This document shows, one piece after another, positions 19,669 to 29,825 of a stretch of 64,000 nt of DNA. Source of the stretch: Angomonas deanei (Eukaryota; Euglenozoa; Kinetoplastea; Trypanosomatida; Trypanosomatidae). The position numbers were made by a program, and so were the translations under genes. The stretch is from contig LR877147.1 of the NCBI GenBank assembly GCA_903995115.1, positions 620,001 through 684,000 of the forward strand, read 5' to 3'. Positions within the stretch are counted from its first letter, which is position 1. Each line of letters begins with the position of its first letter. The notes under the pieces were generated by a model that did not search any database, was not told the origin of the DNA, and was given only the letters and a program-made list of their open reading frames with translations.

Positions 19669-19872
19669 ATGGACACCCACAGAAATATGCCACCAGACTA
19701 TTTGGATCACTACTATCCTTTACTGCAGCGGAACAAACATTACACCGATCTACTGCACACCTACAATGAGATCAAAGATGCGACACAGAATATGTTATCC
19801 ATCCTCGCCAAGCTGGAGGGGTCGACGCTATCCGAAGCACACAGCTCCCTCGATATTGATCCTACGAAATAA
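19669..19872 (+). CDS. Small protein of unknown function, 67 aa
   Basis: ATG 19669 follows a polypyrimidine tract and CTTAG only six bases upstream, which supports a real short gene. The protein (MDTHRNMPPDYLDHYYPLL...) is acidic, with one long amphipathic helix at residues ~20-55 and no Cys, signal or membrane segment. Its size and helix could fit a small subunit of a complex such as a BLOC/BORC-type or kinetochore component, but nothing specific is recognisable. Confidence 0.65.
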   Translation: MDTHRNMPPDYLDHYYPLLQRNKHYTDLLHTYNEIKDATQNMLSILAKLEGSTLSEAHSSLDIDPTK

Positions 19873-20065
19873 ATGAAATACACCGCTTCACTTTTTTTTT
19901 CTGCTACAACAAAACAAAACGGTATTTTTTTTTATTTTTTTTTTTTTCATTTTCGCAGTTCTTCTTATTATTATTTGACGAATATGTTCGATATGTTATA
20001 TTTCCTCTTCCCTCCTACTTCTACAAGAAGGATACCACAGTATTAGACTAGTGTGTGTACACAAC

Positions 20066-20779
20066 ATGTCTAGGAACAAGGAGTACGTCAACGCGGCCGG
20101 CCTACGATTAGATGGTAGACGGCCAGGGGAGATGCGAGGGATGACGATAGAGTTCGGCACCTTCACCGGCTGCGACGGCAGCTGCACGGTCGTCTCCGGG
20201 CACTCCAAAGTGTGTGCGACGGTGGTGGGTCCTAGAGAGGTCGTCAACCGGCTGGAGTCCAGGACGGACCAGGCTGTGGTCACCTGTGCCGTCGCGATTG
20301 CCGCCTTCGCTGGGGACCGCCGCCGTAACGCCCAGCGCGACACCCTCCAGTCGGAGGAGATTAGTAACGCGGTGGTACAGGTGGTGCGGTCGGTCGTGCT
20401 GCTGCCACAGTACGCCGGCTCCCAGATCCACATCGCGGTGGAGATTCTCCAACAGGACGGGAGTGAGAAGATTGCGAGTATCAACGCCGCCTGTCTGGCC
20501 CTCATGGACGCCAAGGTGGCGATGCGGGATGTAGTCTGTGCGGTCAACGCGGCGCAGATGGATAGCCACCTGCTGACCGACCTCACCGGGGAGGAGTTGC
20601 GCTCGCAGTGTGCGGTGCTGTCGGTGGCGGTGACGGGGCACCACACGGAGAATATTGTGTGGTTTGAGAGTAGTGGACGGATTGCCCCGGAGGTGTTGAA
20701 GAGTCTGATGGAGGCGGCGCAGGGAGGGGCGAAACAAATGTTTACGACGATCCGAGAGGCGATCAAGGAAAAATCCTAA
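20066..20779 (+). CDS. RRP41: Exosome subunit RRP41 (RNase PH fold)
   Basis: A 237-residue RNase PH-type subunit. ATG 20066 (MSRNKEYVNAAGLRLDGRRP) is chosen; an in-frame GTG lies upstream. Diagnostic pieces are GLRLDGRRPGEMR, GSCTVVSGHSKVCATVVGP, RRRNAQRDTLQSEEIS, IHIAVEILQQDG and SINAACLALMDAKVAMRD, all in the order found in RRP41/SKI6. In the six-subunit exosome ring it pairs with RRP45 and carries RNA to RRP44/DIS3 and RRP6. Eukaryotic rings have lost phosphorolysis, so the role is probably structural. The MTR4 helicase that feeds this complex lies 0.9 kb downstream in the same array; in polycistronic kinetoplastid DNA this may be chance. Confidence 0.92.
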   Translation: MSRNKEYVNAAGLRLDGRRPGEMRGMTIEFGTFTGCDGSCTVVSGHSKVCATVVGPREVVNRLESRTDQAVVTCAVAIAAFAGDRRRNAQRDTLQSEEISNAVVQVVRSVVLLPQYAGSQIHIAVEILQQDGSEKIASINAACLALMDAKVAMRDVVCAVNAAQMDSHLLTDLTGEELRSQCAVLSVAVTGHHTENIVWFESSGRIAPEVLKSLMEAAQGGAKQMFTTIREAIKEKS

Positions 20780-20988
20780 AACCCCGTCGTAGACCGATTC
20801 TTTTTGTGTTGTTTTGCCGTTTAATATAATATCTAAAAAAAAAAAAGAAAGTTGTAGTTTTTATTGTGCTGTTATTATCAGTGTTAGCGTTTAGATGTTG
20901 GAAGGGAAAAAAATACACTGCGCACTGATTATCTCTCTTCTCATCTCATTTCCAACAGATAGAAATAAAATAACAAAAAAAAAATTAG

Positions 20989-21447
20989 ATGACCTCCATC
21001 TTTACCCATTCGGCCATGATGGGCGGAAAGTGGATACCACTGAGTCAGTACAAACCCAAAGTAACACTGATCGTCAACACCGCCTCCCTCTGCTCCTTCA
21101 CCACCTCTAATATTCATCAGCTGAACGAGCTGCAGCGCACCTACGGCCCTCGTGGGTTTACCGTCCTCGCCTTTCCTTGTGCTCAGTTTGCCAACCAGGA
21201 GCCGTTATCCCCAGACGGTCTCAAGGCATGGACAGCCGATAACGCGATTACGTTTCCTGTATTCGATAGAGTGAATGTGGTACTGTCCAAGCCAGACGTG
21301 CACCCGCTGTTTGAGGTACTGCAGAGGGAGTTGGGTCCTATCCGGTGGAACTACACCAAGTTCCTTTGTGATCGGAGTGGAACGCCGATGAAGAAGTTTC
21401 AGCCCGTCAGTCTCTCGCTGGAGTCCGAAATTGAAAAGTATTTGTAA
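20989..21447 (+). CDS. Glutathione-peroxidase-type (tryparedoxin-dependent-like) peroxidase
   Basis: A 152-residue thioredoxin-fold peroxidase. The peroxidatic Cys is in VNTASLCSFTTSN, the Gln in FPCAQFANQEP, and the Trp/Asn pair in RWNYTKFL, so the GPX catalytic tetrad is complete. The usual kinetoplastid enzymes have a resolving Cys in a segment like FVCTKFKAEFP; here it reads LKAWTADNAITFP, without Cys. Regeneration by tryparedoxin may therefore use another Cys (FPC or FLCDRSG) or another reductant. No clear targeting signal is visible. The ATG follows a run of A bases by five bases. The product would detoxify lipid hydroperoxides. Confidence 0.9.
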   Translation: MTSIFTHSAMMGGKWIPLSQYKPKVTLIVNTASLCSFTTSNIHQLNELQRTYGPRGFTVLAFPCAQFANQEPLSPDGLKAWTADNAITFPVFDRVNVVLSKPDVHPLFEVLQRELGPIRWNYTKFLCDRSGTPMKKFQPVSLSLESEIEKYL

Positions 21448-21678
21448 ACCGCAAATAAAAGAACTTATTATCGTAGGGTTTTTTCTTTTCTTGAATCGAC
21501 TGCTGTATTTGCGAAGTATTATAATTTTTTTTTTTTTTGGTCACCTGTTTCGTTGGTATGCAGAGTTTTTAGTTGGCGCTGTTTCTGTACTCCACTAAAC
21601 AATTCTCACTTAATCTTTCCCCTCCCTCTTTTAAGTTATAATAGTAGGTGTGTGTGTTTTTCAAAAAAGTATATATCT

Positions 21679-24496
21679 ATGACAGAAAAAGAAGGCGGCA
21701 GAAAACGCCCTCGCCGGGAGTCCAGTCCGGCGTTTACATTTCCCTACGAGCTCGATACCTTTCAGAAGGATAGTATCGATGCCCTGGAGGAAGGGGATAG
21801 CGTCCTCGTATCGGCGCACACCTCCGCTGGTAAGACGACGGTGGCCCTCTACGCCATCGCGAAGGCACTACGCGAAAAAGAAGCGTGTCATTTACACCTC
21901 TCCCATTAAGGCCCTAAGTAACCAAAAGTTCCGTGAGTTTGGCGAGAAGTTTGACTCCGTCGGTCTCATGACGGGAGATACCACCATCAAGACCGACTCC
22001 GACTGTCTCGTCATGACGACGGAGATTCTCCGTAGTATGCTCTACCGCGGGACGGAGATGCTGCGGGAGGTGGGCTGCGTCGTGTTCGATGAGGTGCACT
22101 ACATGCGCGATAAGGCGAGAGGCGTCGTGTGGGAGGAGACGATCAGTCTGCTGCCGGAGGGGTGCCAGTACGTCTTTCTCTCCGCCACCATCCCCAACGC
22201 ACGGGAGTTCGCCGACTGGGTGGAGAGTATTCATCCCACCACCAAGGTGCACGTCATCTACACCGATTATAGACCAGTCCCACTGCAGCACTACATTTAC
22301 CCTTCCGGGGCAGATGGTATTTTTCTCATTGTGGATGAAAAGGGAAAATTTAGGGACGACAACTTCAGCAAGGCGATTACGTCGATGGGGGCGGGGACCG
22401 GTACCGCCCAGGAGACGGGCAACAGCAAAGGCATCCAGCGAAATAAAAAGAACGGCGGCGATGCCTCCATGATGGAAATTATCAAGTTGGTCATGGACCG
22501 CAACATGTACCCTGTGATTGTCTTTTCCTTCGCCAAGGCACAGTGTGAGCGGAACGCCATGGCGCTCGCCCGCCTCAACTTCAACAACACCGAGGAAGAC
22601 AATCTTGTCGTGGAGACGTTTGAGAACGCGATGGAGTCGTTAGGGGAGGAGGACCGCAAGATCCCCACCATCGAGCACCTCCTGCCGCTGCTCCGGCGAG
22701 GCATCGGCGTACACCACTCCGGGCTCCTTCCCATCCTAAAAGAGGTGGTGGAAATCTTATTTCAGGCCGGACTGGTCAAGGTGCTCTTCTCGACGGAAAC
22801 CTTTTCCATGGGGCTCAACATGCCCGCCCGTACGGTGGTGTTCACCTCGGTCAAGAAGTTTGACGGCGAGGACAACCGTTACCTCACCGGGGGCGAGTAT
22901 ATTCAAATGTCTGGTCGTGCCGGGCGACGTGGGTTGGACCGAGTGGGAGTGGTGATCGCCATGATTGACGAGGCGGTGGAGCCGGACACGCTCAAGCGGG
23001 TCACCGGTGGCGGGGCGGACGTCCTCCTTAGTAGTTTCCACCTTACCTACAATATGGTGCTCAACCTCCTCCGGGTGGAGGACGTCGACCCCGAGTTCAT
23101 GATGAAGCGCAGTTTTGCCCAGTTCCAGCGACTCCGCGACAAGCCCGCGCTGGAGGAAAAGAAGAAGCTGCTGACCGAGGCGGTAGACCGTATTCAGGTA
23201 GAAAACGAGGAAGTCTTTAGTCAATACCTCCGCTGCAAACAGCTCATCCACAAGCGCCAGGAGGAGATTGCGGCGATCGCCAAGCAGCCCAAGCACTTGA
23301 AAAATTGGGTGCAGGCCGGCCGCTTCGTGCGTATTGTTAGACTATCGGATGGGGTGGTGTTTCACTGGGGTATCTGTCGGGCCTTCAGCGCCAAGAGCGC
23401 GACGGCGGACGTGGAGGACCCCAAGAGCTACACCATCACCGTCTCTGTCATTTGCAATAAAGTCCACAACGCCACCGACACCATCACTCCCTGTCACGTC
23501 ACGGAGTACAACTCCATTTCTGCGGAGCTCTACACGGTCACGTTTGATTTCTGTGATATTGACAAGATCTCCACCCTCAAGATCAACCTGCCACCGCAGC
23601 CCGACTCGGAGCAGGGACGGACACAGATTATACAGACCCTCTCCAAACTGCACAAGTCGTACCAGGAGGAGGTGCCTATCCTCACCCTGGCCCAGATGGG
23701 CATCGACGACCCGCAGGTGACGAAGCTGCAGACACAGACGGCGAACCTGGAGAAACAGCTCGCCGAGAATGCGCTCGTGAAGTCGCCCACCCCGGAGCTG
23801 CAGAAGGCCTTTGATCAATACACCCAGAAGGCGGAGCTGGAGAAGCAGCTGGAGAGTGTCGACGGCGAACTCAGCGCCATGACCCACGCCGTGTTCTCCG
23901 AGGAACTGAAGCAGATGATGCGTGTCCTCCGACGACTGGACTACATTGACAAGGATAACATTATTCTTCGCAAGGCGAGAGTGGCGTGTGAGATTACCAC
24001 CACCGACGAAAATGAAATTCTTCTCACCGAGTTATTGTTTAAAGGTATTCTCAACTCCATGGAGACGGAGATGATTGTCGCCCTACTCTCCTGTTTGGTC
24101 AATGTACACCGCACCCCGGACGGCTTCACCCTTCCCCCCGAGTTTGAGCAACCCCTCAAGGAGTTGAGCGCCATCGTGGGCCGTATCGCCTCTGTCAGTG
24201 TGGAGAGCGGCCTCGTGCAGAAGGAACACAACTACGCCGATAAGGTGCTCCCCTCGCTGATGGAGGTGACGTACCTGTGGGCGAAGGGAGCCAAGTTCAT
24301 TGACCTGGTAGGGAAGACCGCCGCCTATGAGGGGGATATCGTCCGCATGATGCGGCGGTTGGAAGAGATGCTGCGGCAGCTAGCGGCGGCGGCACGATCG
24401 CCGGCGATTGGGAATATGGAACTGCACGATAAGTTCATGAAGGGGATTCAGCTGATTAAACGTGATATTGTGTTCGCCTCGTCTCTGTACTTGTAA
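21679..24496 (+). CDS. MTR4: MTR4-type Ski2-like RNA helicase (one frame break)
   Basis: A ~938-residue helicase split between two frames. The first (21679-21909) carries [19 protein letters not shown] and Walker [10 protein letters not shown]. The second carries [19 protein letters not shown], the DEVH box [13 protein letters not shown] motif FLSATIPN, motif [13 protein letters not shown] and motif [15 protein letters not shown]. One extra A in the five-A run at ~21878-21882 (cgcgaaaaagaag) explains the break. The C-terminal half holds the arch/KOW insertion and the helical bundle ending in FASSLYL, typical of MTR4. It unwinds RNA for the nuclear exosome, as part of TRAMP-like complexes, in rRNA processing and surveillance. 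SKI2 is the alternative; overall length and N-terminus favour MTR4. Confidence 0.92.
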
Positions 24497-24753
24497 GAAT
24501 ATATATAAGGGGGGAAGGATGTGGGTGCCCAATGTTGAATGACCCCCTTTTTCCGTCGATTAAATTTAATGAATCATCATCATAATAACATATTTTTGTT
24601 TTTTACGTTTTTCATAATGCACTAAAACCAATATAGATATTTGGAGTGATGAGTGTTGCGTGCAGTACGCTAAAAAAAAAAAAAAAAAGAATCAACTGTA
24701 CATGAAAACTCACTTCCTCTTTTCCTCATTTTTTTTTTTTTCGTTAAAATAGC

Positions 24754-24782
24754 TTTTTTTTTTTTTTTTTAGTACGAGAAGT
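24754..24782 (+). promoter_or_regulatory. Trans-splice acceptor: T17-AG with a 10-nt leader
   Basis: An uninterrupted T run (24754-24770) is followed at once by AG (24771-24772), then ten bases, then the ATG at 24783. This is the clearest example here of the T-tract/AG/short-leader arrangement seen before many plus-strand genes. Confidence 0.6.
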
Positions 24783-26210
24783 ATGCTTCGACGAGGGCTA
24801 CTCTTTTTCAAAAAACGGGAGTTCTTCGACAACGTCAAGATCTTGTTAGCTAGTGGAAGTGGTGGGGACGGTGCGAGCATCATGGCCCACGAGCACGGTA
24901 ACGAGTTTGCCGGTCCTGGTGGTGGTAACGGCGGTAATGGCGGCAACATTATGATCCGCTGTGCCAAGCGTGTCCATGACCTCCGCAACGTGCAGTCGCT
25001 CGCCCCCCAGATCAAGGCGCACAACGGGGCCCCGGGGTACAGCAGGGAGGCCCACGGTAAGCGAGGGCGGGACCTGTGGATTGAGGTACCGATCGGGACG
25101 GAGATTGTCGACGTGGACACCAACGAGGTGGTGTACGACCTCAGTGAAGATGGGATGGAGGTGCTGCTGCTGGAGGGTGGGCAGGGAGGAAAGGGAAATG
25201 CCGCTTTTGCCAACAAGTGGCACCACTCCCCGGTGGAGTCCACGCATGGTCTGCCAGGGAACACGATGCTAGCGCAGTTCGAGCTCAAGTCCATTGCGGA
25301 CTGTGGACTGGTGGGGTACCCCAACGCAGGCAAGTCCTCCCTCCTCGGGGCCATCAGCACGAGTAAGCCGACGGTCGCCCACTACGCCTTCACCACCCTG
25401 CGTCCCTATATCGGGGTGCTGTACGATCTTTATGGCAACACCTGTCATGTGGCCGACATCCCAGGGCTGGTGGAGGGGGCGTTTGAGAATAGAGGACTGG
25501 GGCACCAGTTCCTGCGGCACATTGAACGTAGCAAGACATTGGCCTTCGTTGTGGACATGTACGAAACCTACAACCCCGACCCCCAGCAGACGCCCTTGGA
25601 GCCGTGGGAGGTGGTGCAGCTTCTCACTGATGAGTTGGAGTACTACTTACCCCAACTGAGCGAGCGGGCCATCCTGGTCTTTGCGAACAAGATGGATCTG
25701 GAAATAGACCCCCACGGCCGACGACTGACCGACAAGTTGGAGGAGTTACGGCAGCGCTGCCCGCTACCGGTCTTCCCGGTCTCTGCGGCGATGGGAGGAG
25801 CCTTGGGGGTGGCGCACGAGCAGGCTGGCTTCACCCCTGCACTGGAGTTTCTCTGCGAGGAGGTGTTCAAGCGCAAAAAGAGCGAGCGAGAGGGGAAGCA
25901 GTTCCGGGAGTCCCAGCTGGAGGCGCAATTGTATAATGTATTCAAGGCAAAGAACAATGGCATCTTCGCGGCGACGGAGGGGAAATCCAAACCCAAAAAG
26001 TACAGTCAGACGTTGGAACAGGAGTGGGAGGCCCCGGGGGAGGAGGAGGGCTACTCACTGGTGGACCAACAGCTAGGCGACTTGGTGGGGCATAGTGGGC
26101 TGGGGGAGGTGGTCGACGGGTATGAGCACTCCCAGGCACGGAATAAGCTGATTGGCTACAGGGACCTGACCATGAGGAGGACCCGACCTGGGGTCTCCAG
26201 AGACGACTGA
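24783..26210 (+). CDS. MTG2: Mitochondrial Obg GTPase (MTG2/GTPBP5-like)
   Basis: A 475-residue protein with the glycine-rich Obg fold (~15-165: GSGGDGASIMAHEHG, GPGGGNGGNGGNI, GGQGGKGNAAFANK) followed by the G domain (~170-370). G1 is GYPNAGKSS, the G2 region AFTTLRP, G3 DIPGLVEGA, G4 NKMD and G5 VSA. The N-terminus MLRRGLLFFKKREFF is Arg/Lys/Phe-rich, suiting mitochondrial import. The ~100-residue C-terminal tail is charged and not conserved. Obg proteins bind the large ribosomal subunit and act in its assembly, here probably the mitoribosome. A putative acceptor lies ten bases before the ATG. Confidence 0.93.
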   Translation: MLRRGLLFFKKREFFDNVKILLASGSGGDGASIMAHEHGNEFAGPGGGNGGNGGNIMIRCAKRVHDLRNVQSLAPQIKAHNGAPGYSREAHGKRGRDLWIEVPIGTEIVDVDTNEVVYDLSEDGMEVLLLEGGQGGKGNAAFANKWHHSPVESTHGLPGNTMLAQFELKSIADCGLVGYPNAGKSSLLGAISTSKPTVAHYAFTTLRPYIGVLYDLYGNTCHVADIPGLVEGAFENRGLGHQFLRHIERSKTLAFVVDMYETYNPDPQQTPLEPWEVVQLLTDELEYYLPQLSERAILVFANKMDLEIDPHGRRLTDKLEELRQRCPLPVFPVSAAMGGALGVAHEQAGFTPALEFLCEEVFKRKKSEREGKQFRESQLEAQLYNVFKAKNNGIFAATEGKSKPKKYSQTLEQEWEAPGEEEGYSLVDQQLGDLVGHSGLGEVVDGYEHSQARNKLIGYRDLTMRRTRPGVSRDD

Positions 26211-26389
26211 TTGGTTCCATCACATACCTAATAAAACAACAAAGCAAAGCAAAAAAAGAATAATAAAATCTAAAAAAAAAAAAAAATTATCAACCCATTC
26301 GTGGCTCTTTTGCTTTCCGTACCCCTTCCTCTCTCTTCTTCTTCTACACGTCAAAACAGGAAACACAAAAACCCATACATACAGCAGGC

Positions 26390-27028
26390 ATGGCCGACAA
26401 GCGGGATCGCCCGACCCCCTTCCACAAGGAGCACTGTCTCACCTATATTCAAAAGCTGTGGGACGCCGACACCCTCGCCATGTTCCACCACCCCGTTAGT
26501 GCCACCGAGGTACCGGACTACTACACGGTGATCAAGTGTCCCATCGACCTCTCCAGCATCAAGGAAAAGATTGAAAAGGGGGAGTACGAGGCGGACGCGG
26601 ATGTGGAGGCGGATGTCGCCCTCATGATCACCAACGCCCTCGAGTACAATGAGAAACACTCCCCGTGGTACGAACAGGCCAAGAAGATGCGCTCCTCGTA
26701 TGTCACCCTCGCCAAGCAGTGTGGACTCGCCGTGGACGACGACACTTCTTTCATCCCTAAAAAGAAGTTCAAGGACGACGAGCGCACGTTACGCGTGGAG
26801 GAGGAGAAAAATAAGGAAAACTTCACCGAGGTGATGGGAGAGCTCAAGAAGGAGTCGGAACTGTCGATTGAGGAGCTTCGGGCCAAGTACGCGCACAAGG
26901 AGGAAGAGGATAGTGCCGCGGAGGAGGAAGAGGACGAGGACGAGGAGGATGACGAAGAGAGTGCTGGAGACTTTAGCAGTGAGGAGGAATCCGAGGAGGA
27001 GTCGGACACAGATACTTCTTCTGATTGA
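26390..27028 (+). CDS. Bromodomain protein with an acidic tail (BDF type)
   Basis: A 212-residue protein with one bromodomain at ~10-110 (HKEHCLTYIQKLWDAD, VPDYYTVIKCPIDLSSIKEK, LMITNALEYNEKHSPWY). The Asn in EYN is the expected acetyl-lysine contact. A basic linker (PKKKFKDDERT) is followed by a helical E/K segment and a strongly acidic Ser/Glu/Asp C-terminus (~165-212). Kinetoplastids have several such bromodomain factors marking Pol II start regions; which BDF this matches is not decidable by eye. A BDF gene 14 kb from a divergent switch is probably coincidental. Confidence 0.87.
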   Translation: MADKRDRPTPFHKEHCLTYIQKLWDADTLAMFHHPVSATEVPDYYTVIKCPIDLSSIKEKIEKGEYEADADVEADVALMITNALEYNEKHSPWYEQAKKMRSSYVTLAKQCGLAVDDDTSFIPKKKFKDDERTLRVEEEKNKENFTEVMGELKKESELSIEELRAKYAHKEEEDSAAEEEEDEDEEDDEESAGDFSSEEESEEESDTDTSSD

Positions 27029-27253
27029 AAAAAAAAAAAAAAATGTGCTGTCTGTCGATAGATACATGTGTTTTTATTGGTTCCGGTTTATTGGTGTTTT
27101 TGTGATTTGGGAGGTGAAATACATAATCCATTTCCTTTTTTCTTTTTCAAAGTCGACACACTCTCAGTGGGAGAATTATTATTATTATTTCCTGCTGCGC
27201 TCATCACATCAAATAAAAAAAAAAAAACTAGCAACCATAATAAAAAAAAAAAA

Positions 27254-27655
27254 ATGATCTTTATTCAGTGGTACTCCATCGCCCTCATCCTTGCCGACGT
27301 CTACGAGCTCTACACCCTTCACACCGCCCCGGAGGTGTCCCTGTCCGAGGCCACGGTCTGGTTCGACCTCTTCTCCGACTCCACCGTGTCCGTCTTACTG
27401 TACACAGCGGTGCTCCTGCTCTTCATGGTGTCCCGTGGCTTTGTCGTCTTACAGCCAGTCAACCGATGGATGATTATGCTCAACCTCTACTCGGAAGCGA
27501 TACGGGTGCTTTTATTTGCCTATCTATTCAAGGTGAACCGCGCCGCCTCGTCCTGGAATACCTTTCTGCTCACCTTTATGGTGTGTAATGTGGTGTTGTA
27601 TGCCAGGAACTATTACACCACGAAATTATATTTGGAGGGCAATCTGGGCGACTAG
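27254..27655 (+). CDS. Small four-helix membrane protein, 133 aa
   Basis: ATG 27254 directly abuts a run of 13 A (27242-27254 includes the A of the ATG). Four hydrophobic stretches are evident: ~2-22, ~37-64, ~70-92 and ~100-122, with short polar loops and a soluble C-terminus (TKLYLEGNLGD). Size and topology recall ERG28-like ER proteins, but I see no diagnostic motif, so this remains an unassigned membrane protein. An in-frame upstream extension starting at 27068 is hydrophobic but begins with TTC-rich leader-type sequence and is not needed. Confidence 0.7.
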   Translation: MIFIQWYSIALILADVYELYTLHTAPEVSLSEATVWFDLFSDSTVSVLLYTAVLLLFMVSRGFVVLQPVNRWMIMLNLYSEAIRVLLFAYLFKVNRAASSWNTFLLTFMVCNVVLYARNYYTTKLYLEGNLGD

Positions 27656-27948
27656 GCACGCCGGAAATGCACCTTAAAAAAAAAAAAAAATGAAGTGTGT
27701 GTGTGTCGAATTAAAAAAATCTTGTATTGTTTTTTCGTGTTTTGATCGTATATGAATTCATTTCCTCGTTTCTCTTCTCTCTTTTTGCTTTACAAGTTGT
27801 AAAAAAGATCAAGATACTTTTTTTTTCTTAGTTTTGCCTTTTTTTATTATTATTTTACATTGATATATATTTATTTTTACAATAACACTTGTAATCAATA
27901 AAAAAACAATTTTAAAATAAACAAATAAAATTACCAAAACTCGCAACG

Positions 27949-29202
27949 ATGCAGCGCTTTTCTCGCTTTGTTCAACCCACGTCTATCGCCCTCGCCCAGT
28001 ACCGCTTCTTCAACATTCACGAATACCAGTCGAAGCGTATTCTCAAGGACAATGGGGGTAAGGTAGAGTTCGGTATCCCCTGCACCACCATCGAGGAGGT
28101 GGAGGCCGCCTGCGCCAACATCAAGACTCCACAGAAAGTAGTCAAGTCTCAGATTCTGGCCGGTGGTCGCGGCAAGGGTCACTTCAAGGATGGCTATCAG
28201 GGTGGTGTGAAGGTGTGCAAGGATGCGAAGGAGGCGGTGGAGGTGGCCAAGAAGATGCTAGGGAACACCCTCATCACGAAGCAGACGGGGGCCAAGGGAC
28301 AGGTGGTCAACACCCTCTTCGTCACCGAGGCGGTGGCTGGGATTAAGCGGGAGCTGTATGTGTCCCTCATCCTCGACCGCAAGAGCGCCTCCCCCATCTT
28401 CATTGGCAGCGCCGAGGGCGGTACGGGCATCGAGGAGCTCGCCAAGACGCACCCCGAGAAGATCAAGACCATGAAGGTGAACATCTCGGAGGGCATCGAC
28501 CACGACGCCTGTGTCGCGTACGCCAAGGAGCTCGGCTTCACCGGGGACTCCGCGGAGAAGGCGGCCAACCAGTTCAAGGTGATCTACAACATTGGCAAGT
28601 CGAAGGACTGCACGATGGTGGAGATCAACCCCTTCATAGAACTCGAAAACGGGGATGTGATGGAGATTGACGCCAAACTCAGCTTCGACGACAACGCCGC
28701 CTTCCGCCAGAAGGAAATCTTTGCCCTCGCCGATGATACCCAGATTGACTCCAAGGAGGTGCTGGCCAAGAAGTTCGACCTCAACTACATTGCCCTCGAC
28801 GGTAACGTTGGTTGCCTCGTCAACGGCGCTGGTCTCGCCATGGCCACCATGGACCTCATCTCCCTCCACGGCGGCAGCCCCGCCAACTTCCTCGACGTCG
28901 GTGGCAGTGCGGAGGAGAAGCAAATCGTCGCCGCCTTCCGCATCATCACCGGTGACCCGAACGTGAAGAGCATCCTGGTCAACATTTTCGGTGGCATCAT
29001 GCACTGCGATGTGATCGCCAAGGGTGTGGTGAACGCCGCCAAGACCCTCCAGACCAAGGTGCCCATCGTCGTGCGCCTGAACGGTACGAACGAGGAGGCG
29101 GGTAAGCAAATCATTGCGGAGAGCGGCATGGACGTGCACACCGCCGAGGACTTTGAGTCTGGTGCCAAGCTGGCGGTGGAGTTGGCCGTCAAGGGCAAGT
29201 AA
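27949..29202 (+). CDS. SCSb: Succinyl-CoA ligase (synthetase) beta subunit, mitochondrial
   Basis: A 417-residue protein. The first ~20 residues (MQRFSRFVQPTSIALAQYRFF) look like a mitochondrial presequence ahead of NIHEYQSKRIL. The ATP-grasp domain carries AGGRGKGHFKDGYQGGV, TKQTGAKGQ and VSLILDRKSASPIFIGSAEGG; the C-terminal ligase domain carries NGAGLAMATMDLI, GGSAEEKQIVAAFRI, LVNIFGGIMHCDVIAKG and VRLNGTNEEAG. With the alpha subunit it converts succinyl-CoA, phosphate and ADP (or GDP) to succinate, CoA and ATP/GTP. In kinetoplastid mitochondria it also works with acetate:succinate CoA-transferase to make ATP. Nucleotide specificity was not judged. Codon use is strongly GC-biased, as for a highly expressed gene. 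Confidence 0.96.
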   Translation: MQRFSRFVQPTSIALAQYRFFNIHEYQSKRILKDNGGKVEFGIPCTTIEEVEAACANIKTPQKVVKSQILAGGRGKGHFKDGYQGGVKVCKDAKEAVEVAKKMLGNTLITKQTGAKGQVVNTLFVTEAVAGIKRELYVSLILDRKSASPIFIGSAEGGTGIEELAKTHPEKIKTMKVNISEGIDHDACVAYAKELGFTGDSAEKAANQFKVIYNIGKSKDCTMVEINPFIELENGDVMEIDAKLSFDDNAAFRQKEIFALADDTQIDSKEVLAKKFDLNYIALDGNVGCLVNGAGLAMATMDLISLHGGSPANFLDVGGSAEEKQIVAAFRIITGDPNVKSILVNIFGGIMHCDVIAKGVVNAAKTLQTKVPIVVRLNGTNEEAGKQIIAESGMDVHTAEDFESGAKLAVELAVKGK

Positions 29203-29825
29203 ACAAGAAAAAAAAGAAAGAAAAAAGCGGAGAAAATGAAGAACTTTTTTTTTCCTCGTTCTTCTGTTTCACTTTTCTCCCTTTTTATGAATTTTTTTTT
29301 TTTTTTCAGTATATCGAGAAGATCGCCAAGCTCTTTACTAATGTATAGCCGTTTATATTATTGTTGTCTACCAGGCGACGTACTCCTAGCAAACAAGAAA
29401 AAGAAACGGGAAAATTTTGCAAAAGTAATGTTTAAAAAAAAAAAAAAATGAAAAATAAAATAAAATAAAACTCTATTATATATACAAAGTGTGGGCGAAA
29501 AAGGTTGTCCTTCTCTTAACGAACTTAAAAAAAAAAAAAATTAGGAAAAACAACTTTTTTTTTACCACACAAATAAAGCAAAGAAAAAAAAAATTCATGT
29601 TTCTTTTTGAATTTTACTAAAAAAAAAAAAAATAGTAAGCGTTAATTGTCTGCAAGATGCCAGAGGGCAAACGAAGAACAATCACTCAATCCACTTTCTC
29701 TCTCTCTCTTTTTTGTTTTTCAAAGTACCCTCTTATTTTATCCACCTTAGCAGGTTTCACCTTTTTCAAAATAATAACAACAAAAAAAAATTATACATTT
29801 TTTTTTTTTTTTCGTATAGATTCGT
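29203..29825. other. Intergenic region with many A/T homopolymers
   Basis: This 623-base gap has at least six A or T runs of 10 or more (for example 29291-29308, 29433-29446, 29526-29540, 29620-29632, 29798-29812). A short open frame at 29657 lacks family resemblance and sits in the presumed leader of the kinase gene. No RNA gene was recognised. Confidence 0.5.
29798..29825 (+). promoter_or_regulatory. Trans-splice acceptor of the PIKK gene
   Basis: A 15-T run (29798-29812), CGTATAG and six bases precede the ATG at 29826. The AG at 29818-29819 is the likely acceptor, giving a six-base leader after the spliced leader. Confidence 0.5.

Noticed and set aside
28258-29139. 293-codon minus-strand frame within succinyl-CoA ligase
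   Set aside because: Antisense to a strongly conserved enzyme; His/Asp/Val/Leu-rich translation without family features.
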